64,000 bases of DNA from Amphibalanus amphitrite. Taxonomy: Eukaryota; Arthropoda; Thecostraca; Balanomorpha; Balanidae. Each line of letters begins with the position of its first letter. Positions within the stretch are counted from its first letter, which is position 1. Of the stretch, positions 34,701 to 47,146 are shown one piece after another. A model generated the notes under the pieces. It did no database searches. It worked only from the letters and a program-made list of their open reading frames with translations, and was not told the DNA's origin. The position numbers and the translations under genes were made by a program. The stretch covers positions 558,001 to 622,000 of the forward strand of contig NW_024881627.1 in assembly GCF_019059575.1 (NCBI RefSeq), written 5' to 3'.

Positions 34701-37665
34701 CTTTTGCAGATCAGTTCGTTACCCATGGACCTGATTTGTATTTGAGTCGTCCGCTACGGCGCCCTTCGATCGGTCCATGAAGTTCCAGCTCACGAACTTA
34801 TCGTGAGATACGCCGGACAGATCAGGGACGGTGCGCGCTTTGTTCCCAGCGATTGGCTGAAATAAGGGGCGCCGGCGAGGGCCCAAAGGATTGCGCTGAC
34901 AACCGGACCAATTACCGACACAAGACCTGGTTACCGTCACGTGTCGGAGCAACTCATCGAAATAAATGGGATGCCGCTCTAATGGCGGTGGCTCTGCTCG
35001 GGTGTCTCCGTGCCGACCCGTGCTGACGGCCCCGCGGGGACTGGAGAGGAGGCGGGGCCCGGCCGAGAGCACGCCGCGGGTCACGAGCTTCACAGGCGTG
35101 GCACGCGGCCTGCCAGGGCGAGTGTATAGTGGCAGCAACTGGGCAGAAGACTGGCTTTGTGTGTCGTTGTTGAGGTCATGCTGATCCAGATGGCTATACG
35201 GATTGAGACGTGTCGATGCATAGACATTGGCTGTGCCTCTCTAATCCCTGCGAAACATTTGGTAGCATGTTATGAATACACTTGAGTGCTGCGGTTATTT
35301 ACTTGAGCTGTTCTGGAGCAAGTTAATGCGCCACTCCTTGGCATCTTAACGCTCCCTAGCAATAACATCAAAAGTTGTACTTTTTGTTAGTATTGCTTAG
35401 CCTTATGAAGCATGAGTTAAGTCAGTTCAGTCCGTTGCATTTATTTTTTATTGCGTGAATTTTTATTGCGTGTGTCGAGAAGCCGTCCAAAATGCACCAA
35501 AGGACCACAATAATTATATCGTTGATAAGCGACTTTCTCTGTCCCGTCAGCTCTGCATATCGGTCCACTGTGAACCAGATATACCGTTCGGACAGTCTCT
35601 GGCCTCCCAGAGGTGCCAGTGCTGAATAGGCAGCGCGTCCTTGAGCCGGACGCTCCCAATTCGCGGTCTGTCGGCGCGCCATTAGACCAAATGAGCACCG
35701 CTTGTGTTCGACCGACAATAGGAGCGCGCCGGGTGCTTATTACAGGTGGGCACGGTAACGCACTGCTTTTGAGAGCAGTTGTGAGAATGACGGGACGGCG
35801 GGCGCCGGTGGTAGTTTAAGCGATACGGCGGACGGTGGCAATGAGAGAGACTTGAAGGCCGCGCGCACTGGTATGTCACATTTATCCTGGCGAGGACGGA
35901 CCCGAAATTCGCCCACTGAACGACCGATGATCAGCGAGTATTGAGACCAAACTTACTGACGGGTGGGAGGTCAACTGAGCTGCAAATTCAGCCGGAGCCA
36001 AGAACCGCTGACTGGTTTCCATTGGTTTTGGTTCAGTGGTTTGTACGGATGCAGTGCCGACCGTTTACCACGGACATAAACGCAGCTTGACCTTGACGCT
36101 GCTACTTAAAATGCATGAGGCGGTTTGTCGGTACCAAAGACTAGCTGCAAAGAGGACAAGTTACAGATTGCTTATGGTTTGACCTTGCCGTCTACCTACC
36201 AAAAAAAAGTGAGTGGTTACCCTCGCCAGACGCCGATGGAAATAAGTTGAATCTCTACACTTACTGTAGATGGGCATTTACTTTTTGACACTTTTAGTGA
36301 AACACCCTGTAGATGAATTAGAATGGTCCCAGCCGTGTCTGTGACACAGCCAGCAGACTGACTGAGGTGCCGGGGCGCCGACCGACCCTCTCCGATCGGG
36401 TCCGGGCGTCGCCGCCGTCGCCGGTGATCGGTGCACTGCCCGGGGCGTCGGTCGCGCCGGGCGTCGACATTCCCTCACGTCGCTGCTGTCCAACGGGTTA
36501 GGTCGGCACGCGGACAGACCGGGGACGCCGCCACGGGCCACGTGGAGACAGCGGAGACGGCGGCGGAGAGAAGGGTGAGCGCAGCCCGCGAGAATACAGA
36601 TACCTTCGGCGAGGACAGACGATATACAGTGAGAGTGCTGACACAGCTATACCTAGTGGACACTGGACAGCCACAGCAGACAGCTACTTCTCGCACAGCT
36701 AACCGTCCACACTTAACATCACTATCGTCATACTTGAATATAGTCACAGCCCGCAGTTGACGCTGTGGCTCATCATGCATAAAATACCCAAATATAAAGC
36801 GTCATTTACTTATCCAGTGGGGTACAATGCCAGTGCCGCCCGCAGTGACTGACGGTCCCTCAGCAGCTGGCGGGCGGAGAGGAGGGACGAAGACGTCGGG
36901 CTCCCGGCCGCTCTCCGGCGGCGACACCGCGGTATGTGTGCGCGGACCTCCCGACAAAGCGCCGCGTCCCGCCCACCCTTCCCCTCAGCCCAGATAACAT
37001 CGGTGGTCAGATTAGATGCCCCATCGACAGATGGTGTCGGCATCAGATAAAATCGGAGCCCATTCAAAGAGCCGCTTATCTTCCCACGATCGGGCGCGCG
37101 CCGGGAAAAGGAAGAGCACTTTATTTTGGGACGGACCGCCGCCTGACCGGACCGTGAATGGACTACGAGAAAATGAGGCGGCTATTTTTGAAGACCATTT
37201 TCAGCTGTCCAGCCGCCGGGCTGAGACATGAACTGGTCCCTGCCTTGCTTTGATTGATTGAGTGGCGTGAAAGGTCTTGTATTGGATTATCATCGACAAC
37301 ATTCTTTTGTCAGGACATTAATTATTCATTGGTTGGTAAAATGTAGCTCTTGAACTAATCGCCAATCATTTCTTTTTATCACCTTATATTATACCTAGTC
37401 AGAAATCACTAAAGCTGGGAGCGGTGATGCCACAATATTTCTAAGCTCTATGTATGGCTGTGGGCACAAGAAAACCACCTACATCAGGTAGGCCATGAAC
37501 GTTGAACGGCATCGGTGACTGCCGACGCCATTGGCACAAGCTAAAGTCCCCATTCCTTCCGACCATGACACCGATAGGTCTCTCTCGCACCGGATGCCCG
37601 CGGGTCTGGGGCCGCGGGTCCGGTGCACACCTGGTGCCCGTTCCGGCCCTCCCACCTCATCTCCC
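31724..37665. other. Non-coding stretch, no gene recognised
   Basis: The sequence alternates between AT-rich and GC-rich. A short imperfect repeat of GCTCCTGATTACC lies at about 34374-34452 (three copies). No exon, RNA gene or bounded transposon was supported. Confidence 0.5.
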
Positions 37666-37760
37666 GGAGATGTCTATCAGCCGCCGCCCCAGAGACGGAG
37701 ATGTCTATCAGCGGCCACAGCAGAGACGGAGATGTCTATCAGCCGCCACACCAGAGACGC
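37666..37760. repeat. 31-bp tandem repeat, three copies
   Basis: Units begin GGAGATGTCTATCAGC at 37666, 37697 and 37728. The unit ends CAGAGAC. Confidence 0.85.
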
Positions 37761-39997
37761 CGCCGCCGGCTATCGGCTCCCCAATCTGCCGATAACACGG
37801 CTGTTTATCGCGCCCAGCCGGTACATACCGGGTCCAGATAGCACTGGGGAGTCCCTCCGGCACATACAGGGCCGATAGGGGTCGCGAAAATACTCAGGAT
37901 GGACCGCGAAATCATGCGTGGCGTTTGACTTTGTAGACCTTGTCATTATGTTGTTGCTATGGTTTTTTTGGGTGCATCATGCACCTATGTAGTTATTTTT
38001 TATACTTATGAATTGCCGAAGGAATTAACAATTTACGGCTTCTCCGTTTGGATACACACAAAGTTACAGCATTATTCTTCTGCTAAATACGCTCTCGCGT
38101 AAGACTGCACTTTATCATATTAAAGTACATAAATATTTGCTGATGTAGTTACTTGATACCACCAAACTATCATTCGTGGTTACATATCTCCTAAGCGTAG
38201 CCCTAGTCAATAGGGAGTTGATAAATCTGCGCTAAAATACAGTGTGTGCTACCAAATAAAACCCACAAAAATGCAGGGCATATAAATTATCGAACCATTC
38301 ATCTGCACTCGATCGCACGAGAGCGCACCCCGGGTACAATAACCTGCACCTGGCTAACACCTGTAATTGAATTAAGTGGAGTATAACTGCCACCTGTCTG
38401 TCGGAATTTCTATCCGCCGAGAATTAAGCTGTGGCCGAGAATCATTACCGATCATTTATTTCGGTAATTAGCCGGTTGGCGGTGTTCGGTTTTTGTTCGG
38501 CTCCCGGCTGCCAGTGGTGCCCTTGGTGAGGTGAGTAGACGAACTCGCTCCACGGCGGGGCGAGGATGCTGAGGGGCAAGGGCAGCGGACGATCGGACTG
38601 CAACATTGTAGCATCTCACTTAAGAGTGGATCCTCGAGCCTCATCAGAGCAGCACGATGTATCATGTATATTGTATACCTAATGTCAAACAAGCAGAGCC
38701 CAAATTTTCTTTTGTTAGGTAGTCTTCTAATTGTTCATCCATCCTGCCAACGCCAGCTGCGGCACGCACATACACCAGTGGAATGACGAGCAATGGGGGT
38801 AATTAATGGCGATGCACGCGTGAGAGTGAGAAATTTCGAGCCAATCATGCCGCATTGCGGACCCGTGGACTAGGACAACAACCACATTATGCGTTGGTTG
38901 AAAGTGGGGTATTTTGTTATTTTCTACTTCCTCTAATCGCCTAATAAGGTAACCACACGGCACACCCCGCCCGGGGGCGAAGTGAGCCGCGCACGAGCTG
39001 GCTGGCGCGCCTGCGGTGATTTTTTCGGCACTTGGGCGGCGGTACACGGCTCCAATCCGCGCCTGTTTGTCGTGACGATCAGCGATCACCTGGCGCCCGG
39101 TCTGTGCTGTCCACCTGTCTGAGCAGCATCTGCATCAGCGGTGAGGTTACACCATCACATCCTGCCGGGACGGCGGGACCGCGCGTCAGCTGCCGTCCTG
39201 ACATACCGTCAGCGGTCCTCAGAACGGCCTGCTGCAACACACATATCCCCCCCCCACACACACACACACAGCCGTCAGATGGTTCGCCCGCCGCCAGTCA
39301 GGATACCACCTGCCTCACGCACAGCTCGTCACTCCTCCGAGGAAGGTCGGCCGCCACATGTCCGCCCCGGGGCGCAAGCGATTCTGACGGACAGCTCACC
39401 CCTCCTCCACTGAGCTGCTTCGAGAAACGAGGCGCCTGGTCTAACCGCGGCCCATCCTCTTCTTGTAGGCTAGTCAGCGCACGGATTTTGGCATTCGTGA
39501 AACCTCTCTCGGCTCTCTCAGTGGTCTTGCAGCCTCAGCTCTCCGTCAAACGCTCTCTGTGTAGTGAGTGCAGACGGGAGCCGACTGAGCTTTATTACCG
39601 GGGACGCGCAAGGCTGGCCATAAAACACACTGTGCCGCCTGCTCCGAGCGGCACACACCCAAATCCGGCGGACGGCGCCTGATTAACGACCGTGTCGGCC
39701 GCTCATTAATCCAACAGGTGGTCGATGGCTTTGCATTTTATTGAAAGAAATCATTCGGAGAGGCCTTCTGTGAAGCGCAGATGAAGAAAAACACTGACGA
39801 TGCTTTTGCTGATTGGTTGCGCAAGATAAGTTGGACAAAGATGTTGCTCGTGACAGTCAACCCTTTTGCAGTGGTTTTATAGATGACGCACGACGATCGA
39901 CCGGTTATCAACGATTTTCACCCAAAGACCTGTCAAGGATATATTTGACTTATATCGTTCTATACTTCAAATCACACTGTGCGCATGGACACAGAAC
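37761..39997. other. Non-coding stretch, no gene recognised
   Basis: AT-rich at 37900-38300, GC-rich after 39000. A (CA)n/(C)n run lies at about 39246-39270. A long open frame at 39032-39682 shows no domain and crosses the low-complexity run. Confidence 0.45.
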
Positions 39998-40300
39998 GTG
40001 TGGTTCAGCTCCTCGACGGCGTTCCCCGTGTCCGAGCACAAAGCCAGGACCCCTGCATGCTGCTCAGTCGGACTCGGGACTGTACGGCTGATCTGCAACC
40101 GGGAGAGAGCGTCAGCGGCAGAGTTGTCGATCCCCGGGATGTGCGAGACGCGCAAGGCAAATGAGTGTTGGGCCGCCGTAGTACCTCTGCAGACCAGGGT
40201 GTCGGCGTCCCTGCAAACGTCCTCAGTCCGGACTTGACCGGATCCCGGATGTGGCCAGTCTGGGCGAAAAAAGACTGACCTGTACTCTCGACTCCTATCT
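39998..40300 (-). pseudogene. Retroelement fossil fragment (RNase H end, DIRS- or gypsy-type)
   Basis: The minus strand reads VSHIPGIDNSAADALSRLQ, the well-conserved end of the RNase H region in DIRS-like and LTR retrotransposons. The HIPG..N..ADALSR wording fits DIRS-like elements slightly better. Only this short piece is recognisable; the rest of the element and its terminal repeats were not found. It is an old, broken remnant. Confidence 0.6.
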
Positions 40301-42298
40301 ACCCGTATCATGTTAGGTCCGAGGCTGAAATTTCCGCTGACGACTATTGCAGCAACGGGAAGTCGTCATGCGGTTGCCACTCAGCAATCAGCATATCCCT
40401 CCCGTCCCCAGCTCACCGTCTGGCGTCCACCGTCCACGCACCGACCGTCCACCGTATGTACTCGCCCATCCCCAACTTCCCTCTCCCCTGCTAACCCCGT
40501 CCCGTCGCAGCTGGGGTTCTGGGGACCGAACAGCACCCATCCACGAGCGCCGTCCTCCCGTGAAATGGGCCACCGCGCACGGCCGGAGCACGGCCACTGT
40601 TCGAGCCCACACATGTGTGAAAGGAACCTGTTCCCGATAAAAACGGACATCCGCACACAATGCGCCGGCCGCCGCTGAAAAGGCGATCGTAAACGACAGC
40701 CGCCCCAAAAGGTAGCGCGATAGACACGGCCAGGGAATGTGAAGAATTCCGGAGATGAGGGGACGATCGGGTGGACCGCGGCCGTTGACCCAGGGCGCGT
40801 GTGAAACACGCCCCAAGCTTAGCTATGATGGTGTAAGACCTATGATGGTGTATCTGGTGGAATTGATGATGGCACATGTTTGAGAAAGCACTTTATTATT
40901 GGTTATTGGCAATAGTTTTCCTTGTCCATGGTTGATCTTTTTTCATTTCTACCAACACTATTCTTGCAAGCGCCCAACTCTTGCGGAGTTATGTGAGGAT
41001 ACGTGAGCATTTCCGAACAGTGGATTATTTGACTTCAAAATAAATCATTACACACTGGTTAAGCGACGGCTGCAGAAGCATATGAAAAATATCCAAGAAG
41101 ATCTTAGCCAATCGGTATCACGTATGGCTCGGAGTCGGGGCCAGGTGCAGTGTGTCCGGGGACCGAAGAATGTGGGTCGGCAGGCGCCTCTGCCGGCCGG
41201 ACGGTCCGACCGTTCCCGACTGTTTGTCGGACGGTCCGTCAGAGCCCGCTCTGTTTGTCAGACCGTCTGTCACTGTGACGTCAGATGGCTGGTCCGGGTG
41301 TCGGTCGACAGAGACTGAGTGGCGCCGCCGACACTCCGGGACCCGGAGACCGACTCGGAACGGCACGTCGCACTTCGAAACGGCGCGTCCTCCGAGACGG
41401 CATGCCGAACCACGAGACAGCGTAGCTCTCGTCAGCTCTCGGACGGCCAGAGGTGACACAGAACACGTCCCAGACGTCACAGCGGAAGCCAGCAGTGCGA
41501 TCCAGCTTCCATGAAAAATGTCGGCTGGCTGGGCGTGTGACGAAGCCAGAGCGTCCGAGATAAATGTGACATGGAAACGACATCTTTGTCACACTCCGGA
41601 CAGAAGGAAGGGGACATACCAGGCTGTCAGTGCCCTCAGAAAATAATCCTGCAGACGTCTCTGCCTGGATGGGCAGCCCCAAGAAGCTATTTTTAGATGT
41701 AGGTTCGTTCCTTAACAGGTCAAATCCGCATCCTAAAGTATAGTCACATTGCTGAGGTGTTGACGGTATTGGCCGCATGGGAACACCAGGGTCATGCAAT
41801 ATTGATGCGTGATGCGCGTATGCAAATATTTTGGCCAGTCCGGCTACGTGGTTGCTATTACAGGTGTTAAAGGTGGTCCTGATGACACTTACATAACAGC
41901 TGCTGGGCCATCCAGGTCCTGTGGGTTTCCCTGACGTGGGTGGCTGCTGGGATTTCTGGTCCTCCCGCCGTCTAAGGGCCGCGTCTCAGCCGGACCTGTC
42001 ACGGACGCGTCGGCACGTACCCGGGACGCGCACGACCCCGGACCTGCGGGTACGCCGGGACGCGCACCGCCCCGGAGCTCTGGAGCCGTCGTTCCGGCTC
42101 CTCCGCCTCCGTTCCGGCCTCCGTGAGAGCGGTCTTATCTGCTGGCAGAGATAAGCGGCCGGCATCTGATGGCGTCACCGGTCCGGCCAGCGTCTAATCG
42201 GCTCAGACGCCGGCGCGGTCGTGGCACGGCTGATCCTTCACAGCGTCCGCGTCAGGTGATCCGGACCGGGTCTTCGTGAGCGGCCCACAGAGCCAGAC
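40301..42298. other. Non-coding stretch, no gene recognised
   Basis: Contains short direct and inverted repeats around CGGACGGTCCG at about 41195-41275, a TGACGTCA at about 41276 and the GATA palindrome at 42134-42155. No exon is supported. Confidence 0.45.
42134..42155. promoter_or_regulatory. Palindromic GATA-factor site pair
   Basis: CTTATCT (42134-42140) and AGATAAG (42149-42155) form an inverted pair with 8 bases between. Each is a consensus GATA-factor site (AGATAAG). Function is inference. Confidence 0.35.
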
Positions 42299-42440
42299 AG
42301 CGCGGGTCACCGGGACGGACAGCACGGGTCACCGGGCCGGACAGCGCGGGTGACCGGGCCGGACAGCGCGGGTCACCGGTGCGGACAGCGCGGGTGACCG
42401 GGCCGGACAGCGCGGGTCACCGGGACGGACAGCGCGGCTG
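42299..42440. repeat. 22-bp minisatellite, about 6.4 copies
   Basis: The unit AGCGCGGGTSACCGGGMCGG followed by AC alternates GGTCACC and GGTGACC forms. It is strongly GC-rich and nearly uniform, so it is probably young. Confidence 0.9.
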
Positions 42441-42741
42441 ACAGAACGGTTCCGTACTCACGCCTCACGGTGAGGTGGGTGGACAGTTGACGGCTGACGG
42501 TGGAACTCGGGTTATCCCCACGGTCACACTTCTCCTCGTTATCCGTGGGTATCGAAATATTCGGATCGTTCAAATAGGCAGGTTTGATGCAGTTTGTAGG
42601 TACGTCTGACGAATCAAAATGCGAACTCTGAAAACACGCTGTTGCACATAGGAAGGCTACGCAAATGTTGGCGTCGTTTGCTGTTTGTGAATAGAAATTT
42701 GTGCGTTGAAAAGTGAACACTCGGCAGCCGAGGTCTGAGGC

Positions 42742-42922
42742 CAGTTTTACCAACAGAAAAATAGCAGCCTGCCGGAATTTTTGCCTAAAGACCGCTTCAC
42801 ATATGGAGCATAAACGGTAAAGCCCTATCCGCTTACGTGCCCATCGCGTTTACGCTCCGTATGTGAAGCGATCTTTAGGCAAAAAATTCCGGCAGACGGC
42901 TATTTTTCTGTTGGTAAAACTG
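42742..42922. mobile_element. Hairpin MITE, 181 bp
   Basis: Inverted arms of about 75 bp start CAGTTTTACCAACAG on each side, match closely throughout and flank a loop of about 30 bp. TCTGAG occurs just outside both ends (42734-42739 and 42926-42931), but the spacing is not exact, so the target duplication is uncertain. CAG ends suggest hAT; the superfamily is not firm. Confidence 0.8.
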
Positions 42923-45900
42923 TCCTCTGAGCACTAATAAAATCAGACACGTTATCAGGCAGTGTCAGCTCTTCGCCGAGTATCAATCCCACATCTCCTT
43001 AGGCGCCGCTGGGACGAGAAGTGCTCCACCTTTCAATAAATCAGAGCTAGGGTCGATCATCACCCGCAGGTCAGGACCCCGCAGGCCGTTCAGCCTCCGT
43101 GGCCCGGGACTGAGCAGGCTCCTCTCGCCGGGTGTGCCTGTGTTCCCAGCGGTCAGTTCCGCCGTGCCCAGCTCCCTCTCCGACGGGTCGTGACCGGGTC
43201 GTGACCTGCCCAGGGGATCAGTCGGCGCCGCCGATCCCCTAATGAGCCCCGGATGGGGGTGGCAGCGCTTTCAGATGCCGCCAATTAGTCTCAGGGGAGA
43301 GTGAGGAGGGACAGAGGGAGGAGGGGACGGTAGCGGAGGCCATACACGGACAAATCAGGTGTCCCCAGCCCGCGCCGCCGCCGCCGCACGCCTCCCGACG
43401 CGACCTTGTCGCCCTTAGTGACGTTTGGAATCTGGGGCTTAGCCCGCACATGTGTCCATGTGAACCGTTGGCCGTCCGAATCCCAAGACAAACACGTCCT
43501 CGAGTTGTCGGCGGCGGCCCGGTGTCGGACCGGCTCGGCCCGCTGACGGACGAACATTACCGGTGACACGAACAGCGGCGCGGACTGTTTGAGGCCGGCT
43601 CACATGATCCCCGGACCGGCTTCCGCCGCAGCTGCGCCGATCCCCCCAGACGAGGACATTTTTTCTTCTTTCGGCGAGCGAGCGCGTGGCCTTGCCGTTA
43701 AACTCTCGGCGAGTCGCGCGCCACGTGTGAGAGGTGGCTCGGACCGGAAGGGCGGCCTCCGGGGCGGGCCGACGGCTTGGAAACTCCGCTCTAGATCGCC
43801 ACTTACAGGGACTTCAGCGGCTGAGCCCGGTACTGGTTGGAGCCGCTCGTGCAGGAGTGGCCCGGCGGGTCGCCGCGTGCAGACCGGAACATCCGCTGTT
43901 CCGGCGCGCTCTAACCGGTTGGCGGTGCGGGATGCGCCGTCTCGGCGGCCAGTCGTGACCGGATGAGCCTCACGGATCCGTCGGATGGCACGGACCGGTC
44001 GGCGCGGGGCTATCGCCGCCGACATCGGCGCCGCGACGGCCCGTAAATAAACCGGACACGGGCAGGGTTTGCGCACCGCCCGAGTGTTTTCAGCAGATAG
44101 ACATCTGGTGACGCAAATGTCATGTGAATAAGGTGACTCACCGAAGCTTGGTTAAGGATTTAGGGGGTTACGTAAGAGGGTGAAGTCAGCTACTGCAGTC
44201 GGAGCAGCTGCAACAGCTGCAGTCCTTGCACCTGTTCGGTAACGATCGGAAGCGAGTGGGCGACAAACAGCATAGGACACATCGGTCGAGTCAGGAAGGT
44301 GGTCTCGGGAGCTATACGCTGAACGGAATACGGAGCTATACGGAACTATACGGATTTTTTTCCACAGTCCAGAGCCAATGTCAGATTGAGCCACTACAAG
44401 TAGAATAGGGTGTTTGATCAAACATTACAATTAAGTTACGCATTTATGTTCATCGCGAATTGCGGCTTAGATTAAACGTTATAATCATAAAAAAAATAGT
44501 CAGCAAATGCCCGTAACATAGAGGCAAGCTTTTGGTTGCTGTATCACGTCTCTCAGACTGATTTATACCCGGCGAAATAACAGCTTTCTTCGTCTACTGT
44601 CCTTATCTATTTCCTTCTTGTTCAACACATAGGTACTAATTATAATATTACACTATCCAGCTGCAACGATCAATCACAAAGCGTCCACGTAGCAAACTAT
44701 AGGTAAGCTACATAAACAGCGAACGCACAAAAATCAGAAGGCCTTTGTTTGCTTCTGGTAGGTAGCTCAAACACAAGAGCAAACCGCTGATCCATCACCG
44801 GTTAGGGGCGTCGTTTTAGCAGCGCGGCTCGTCATTACTGGCGGCGTCGCCACTTATCGGCGCATCAGTGGCATCGGCCCGCCGCGCCGGGCAGCTCCGA
44901 GGTCCATAAACCAGATTCAAATACTCACCGGGCGATCGGCGGCGCCCGCGGCGGCCGCCCGAGATGGCCGAGCGCGGCGCGGCGCGGCGCCCGCGGCGCA
45001 GCTGATCCCATCTGCGCCATAAACCATCGGACGGCAGACGCGGCGCGGCGCAGACGAGCGCGGCGCGCCCGCGGCGCCGCCGACCGGAAACCACAAACAA
45101 GGGCCGGCCACGCGCCGTTCTAAACACTCATCATCAGCGGCCCCGGGGAGCAGGGAGGCGCGGAGGGCTGCATACCTACAGGTCACCTAATCGGAGCTCT
45201 GACAGGCACGCTGCATTGAGGAACATCCGGACCAGCCCTCGAGGGTTGACTTTGAGACGCACTGAGACGGGTTACAACAGGCCGGGACAGGCCGGGCCGT
45301 GCCCCTCCGTGACCTGCGGGCCGGCTCGGCCGTGCCAGTGCCGGGGTGGGTGCGGCTGTGCGTCTCACCTGGTCACAGGACACCTGCGGATGAGTCGCCC
45401 TCAGGAGCGGACGTTCCTGGACTCGAGCGGACGTCACTGCCGCCGCCGCCGGGTGACGGTGACGACACGCGGGAACGGACCCTTCAATGGGTGCCGTTCG
45501 GCTGGCACCGGCACTTCCTGGGCCAGTGGCGGCGGCGGGAGCTGAGCCCGACCCCTTCCCCCTTCCCCCAGCGAGGACTCAATGGGAACATCGATAACAA
45601 CCAAGCCCAGCGGAGGACCCACGACTCCCACGTTCCACAGTCACGAATCTTGACGGACCCCGATGTAGTTGACTCTCAGGCCTCGCCCACTCGCCAGGCG
45701 GATATTAGGATCCACCAGATTTAGGATCCACTTGTAAGTTGTAGAATGAAGTTACTCGGCGGAATTGTTTTAGAGCATGTATGAATTTCTTTATGAAGTG
45801 CATGCATTTCCGGTTCATGTGAATGGCTTATCCTGAAGCATAGCCAATGTGCGCTCCCCCTCTGGATCCGCCTCTGCCGGTGAGTCAGCGCCGTCCCTGG

Positions 45901-46930
45901 CTGACCCAGTGCCGTGACCGCAGATGACCTCGGGCGTCCCACCTCATCAGCTGACGACAGTTACCGACACGGGTGGCGCGTGGTTCCCCCGAACCGATTA
46001 CGGCCAGCAGCGCTGACTGCAGGAGGGGGGGGGGGGGGGCATCGTACGACGCTGTTCACCGGCCATACCAGGGGCTTCCGGATACAGGCACCGGACAGGG
46101 CGCGGAGGGAGAGAGTGCTGGGAGGGAGGGAGGGAGCCGCGGGCACTGGGTGAATCAGACGACTCGTCCATCGAGCTTGGGTGGTGCAGGTGCGCATGAA
46201 TTCATGAAATGGGGGGGGGGGGGGCTCGAGGCCCCTGGGCTTATGTGGAGAACGTCCCTACTGAAGAGCAAGGTTGATCCAAGGTTGATCAAACATTTTT
46301 TTATAACTTTTTTGCGTGTCTTACGAGTAACAACTAAGAAATATATGCAGTAGGTATGCAGCGTTGCAAATCCCTTGATGGTAAAATTTCTAGTCTCTAG
46401 CCTCTAGGCAGAATCCTATTCAAACAACATTTGATCGAGCTAGACAATCAACCGATTCTGAAGTTGTCTAAGTTTTGAACGCTTCGTTCCCCCGTAATAT
46501 AATTACGTTCACGTCCACCTGCAGCAATATCGCAATGTTTGGGCTTCATGTGAGCCTGTTGGTTTTTCTGGTCCTCCTTCCCTCCCTCTGCCGGTGGACT
46601 CGGGGACGACAAGAGACCCACACTTGTCTCGCCAGCCACGTGCCCAGAGGAGTTGTTCGTTCGTGACTGATGCTGCGGCGATAGCACGCAAGGTCCGAAC
46701 CCCGACACGATTTGGATGTTAACACTAATTAAGCCCGTGTAATTGTCAGATGCGGCAAAAACTAAAAACGATACTTTACTTTGTTTCAATATGCGCCAGA
46801 TAATCGTACAAAAGACCACGTTCTCAGTGAAGCGTCGCAATGGAAACGTTTATTTGCCTATGCTTTGCCTATCTTCCTTTCGGCTACAAGATTTTCAAAA
46901 TTTAAAACTGAGTTGGGGAGAATGTAACAA
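42923..46930. other. Non-coding stretch, no gene recognised
   Basis: GC-rich blocks at 43000-44050 and 44800-45560 are separated by AT-rich DNA. Long G runs lie at 46025-46039 (15) and 46211-46224 (14). No coding exon is supported. Confidence 0.45.
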
Positions 46931-47146
46931 GATTATTAGAAGGATGAAGAATAACCTGTTGCTCATTTCTATCAGAAATGGAAAAAATAAACCAATATAT
47001 ATTCGGGCGTGGCCCTTCTTCAGTGGTACAAGATCACAATATTGTGATCTTGTAGAAATGAGCAACAGGTTATTCTTCATCCTTCTAATTATAATCTTAT
47101 TAACAATGCTCAGAACAACGTTCAAATACCTGAAAGAATGTAACAA
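46931..47146. mobile_element. Small Penelope-like inverted insertion with 12-bp target duplication
   Basis: AGAATGTAACAA occurs at 46919-46930 and again at 47135-47146. Between the copies, two inverted arms (GAAGGATGAAGAATAACC and its complement) flank a second hairpin, ACAAGATCACAAT/ATTGTGATCTTGT. A 58-base stretch unique to the left arm contains, on the minus strand, CTGAAGA-A-GGGC-CAC-GCCC-GAAT. This layout parallels the hammerhead motifs at 27.6-27.8 kb but is degenerate in the core. Confidence 0.55.

Noticed and set aside
36280-36315. Sequence resembling a TACAGGGTGTTTCA transposon end
   Set aside because: The motif is familiar from insect repeats, but no partner end or target duplication was found.
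39032-39682. 216-codon open frame
   Set aside because: It is GC-rich, crosses C and CA runs, lacks any recognisable motif and has competing frames in the same region.
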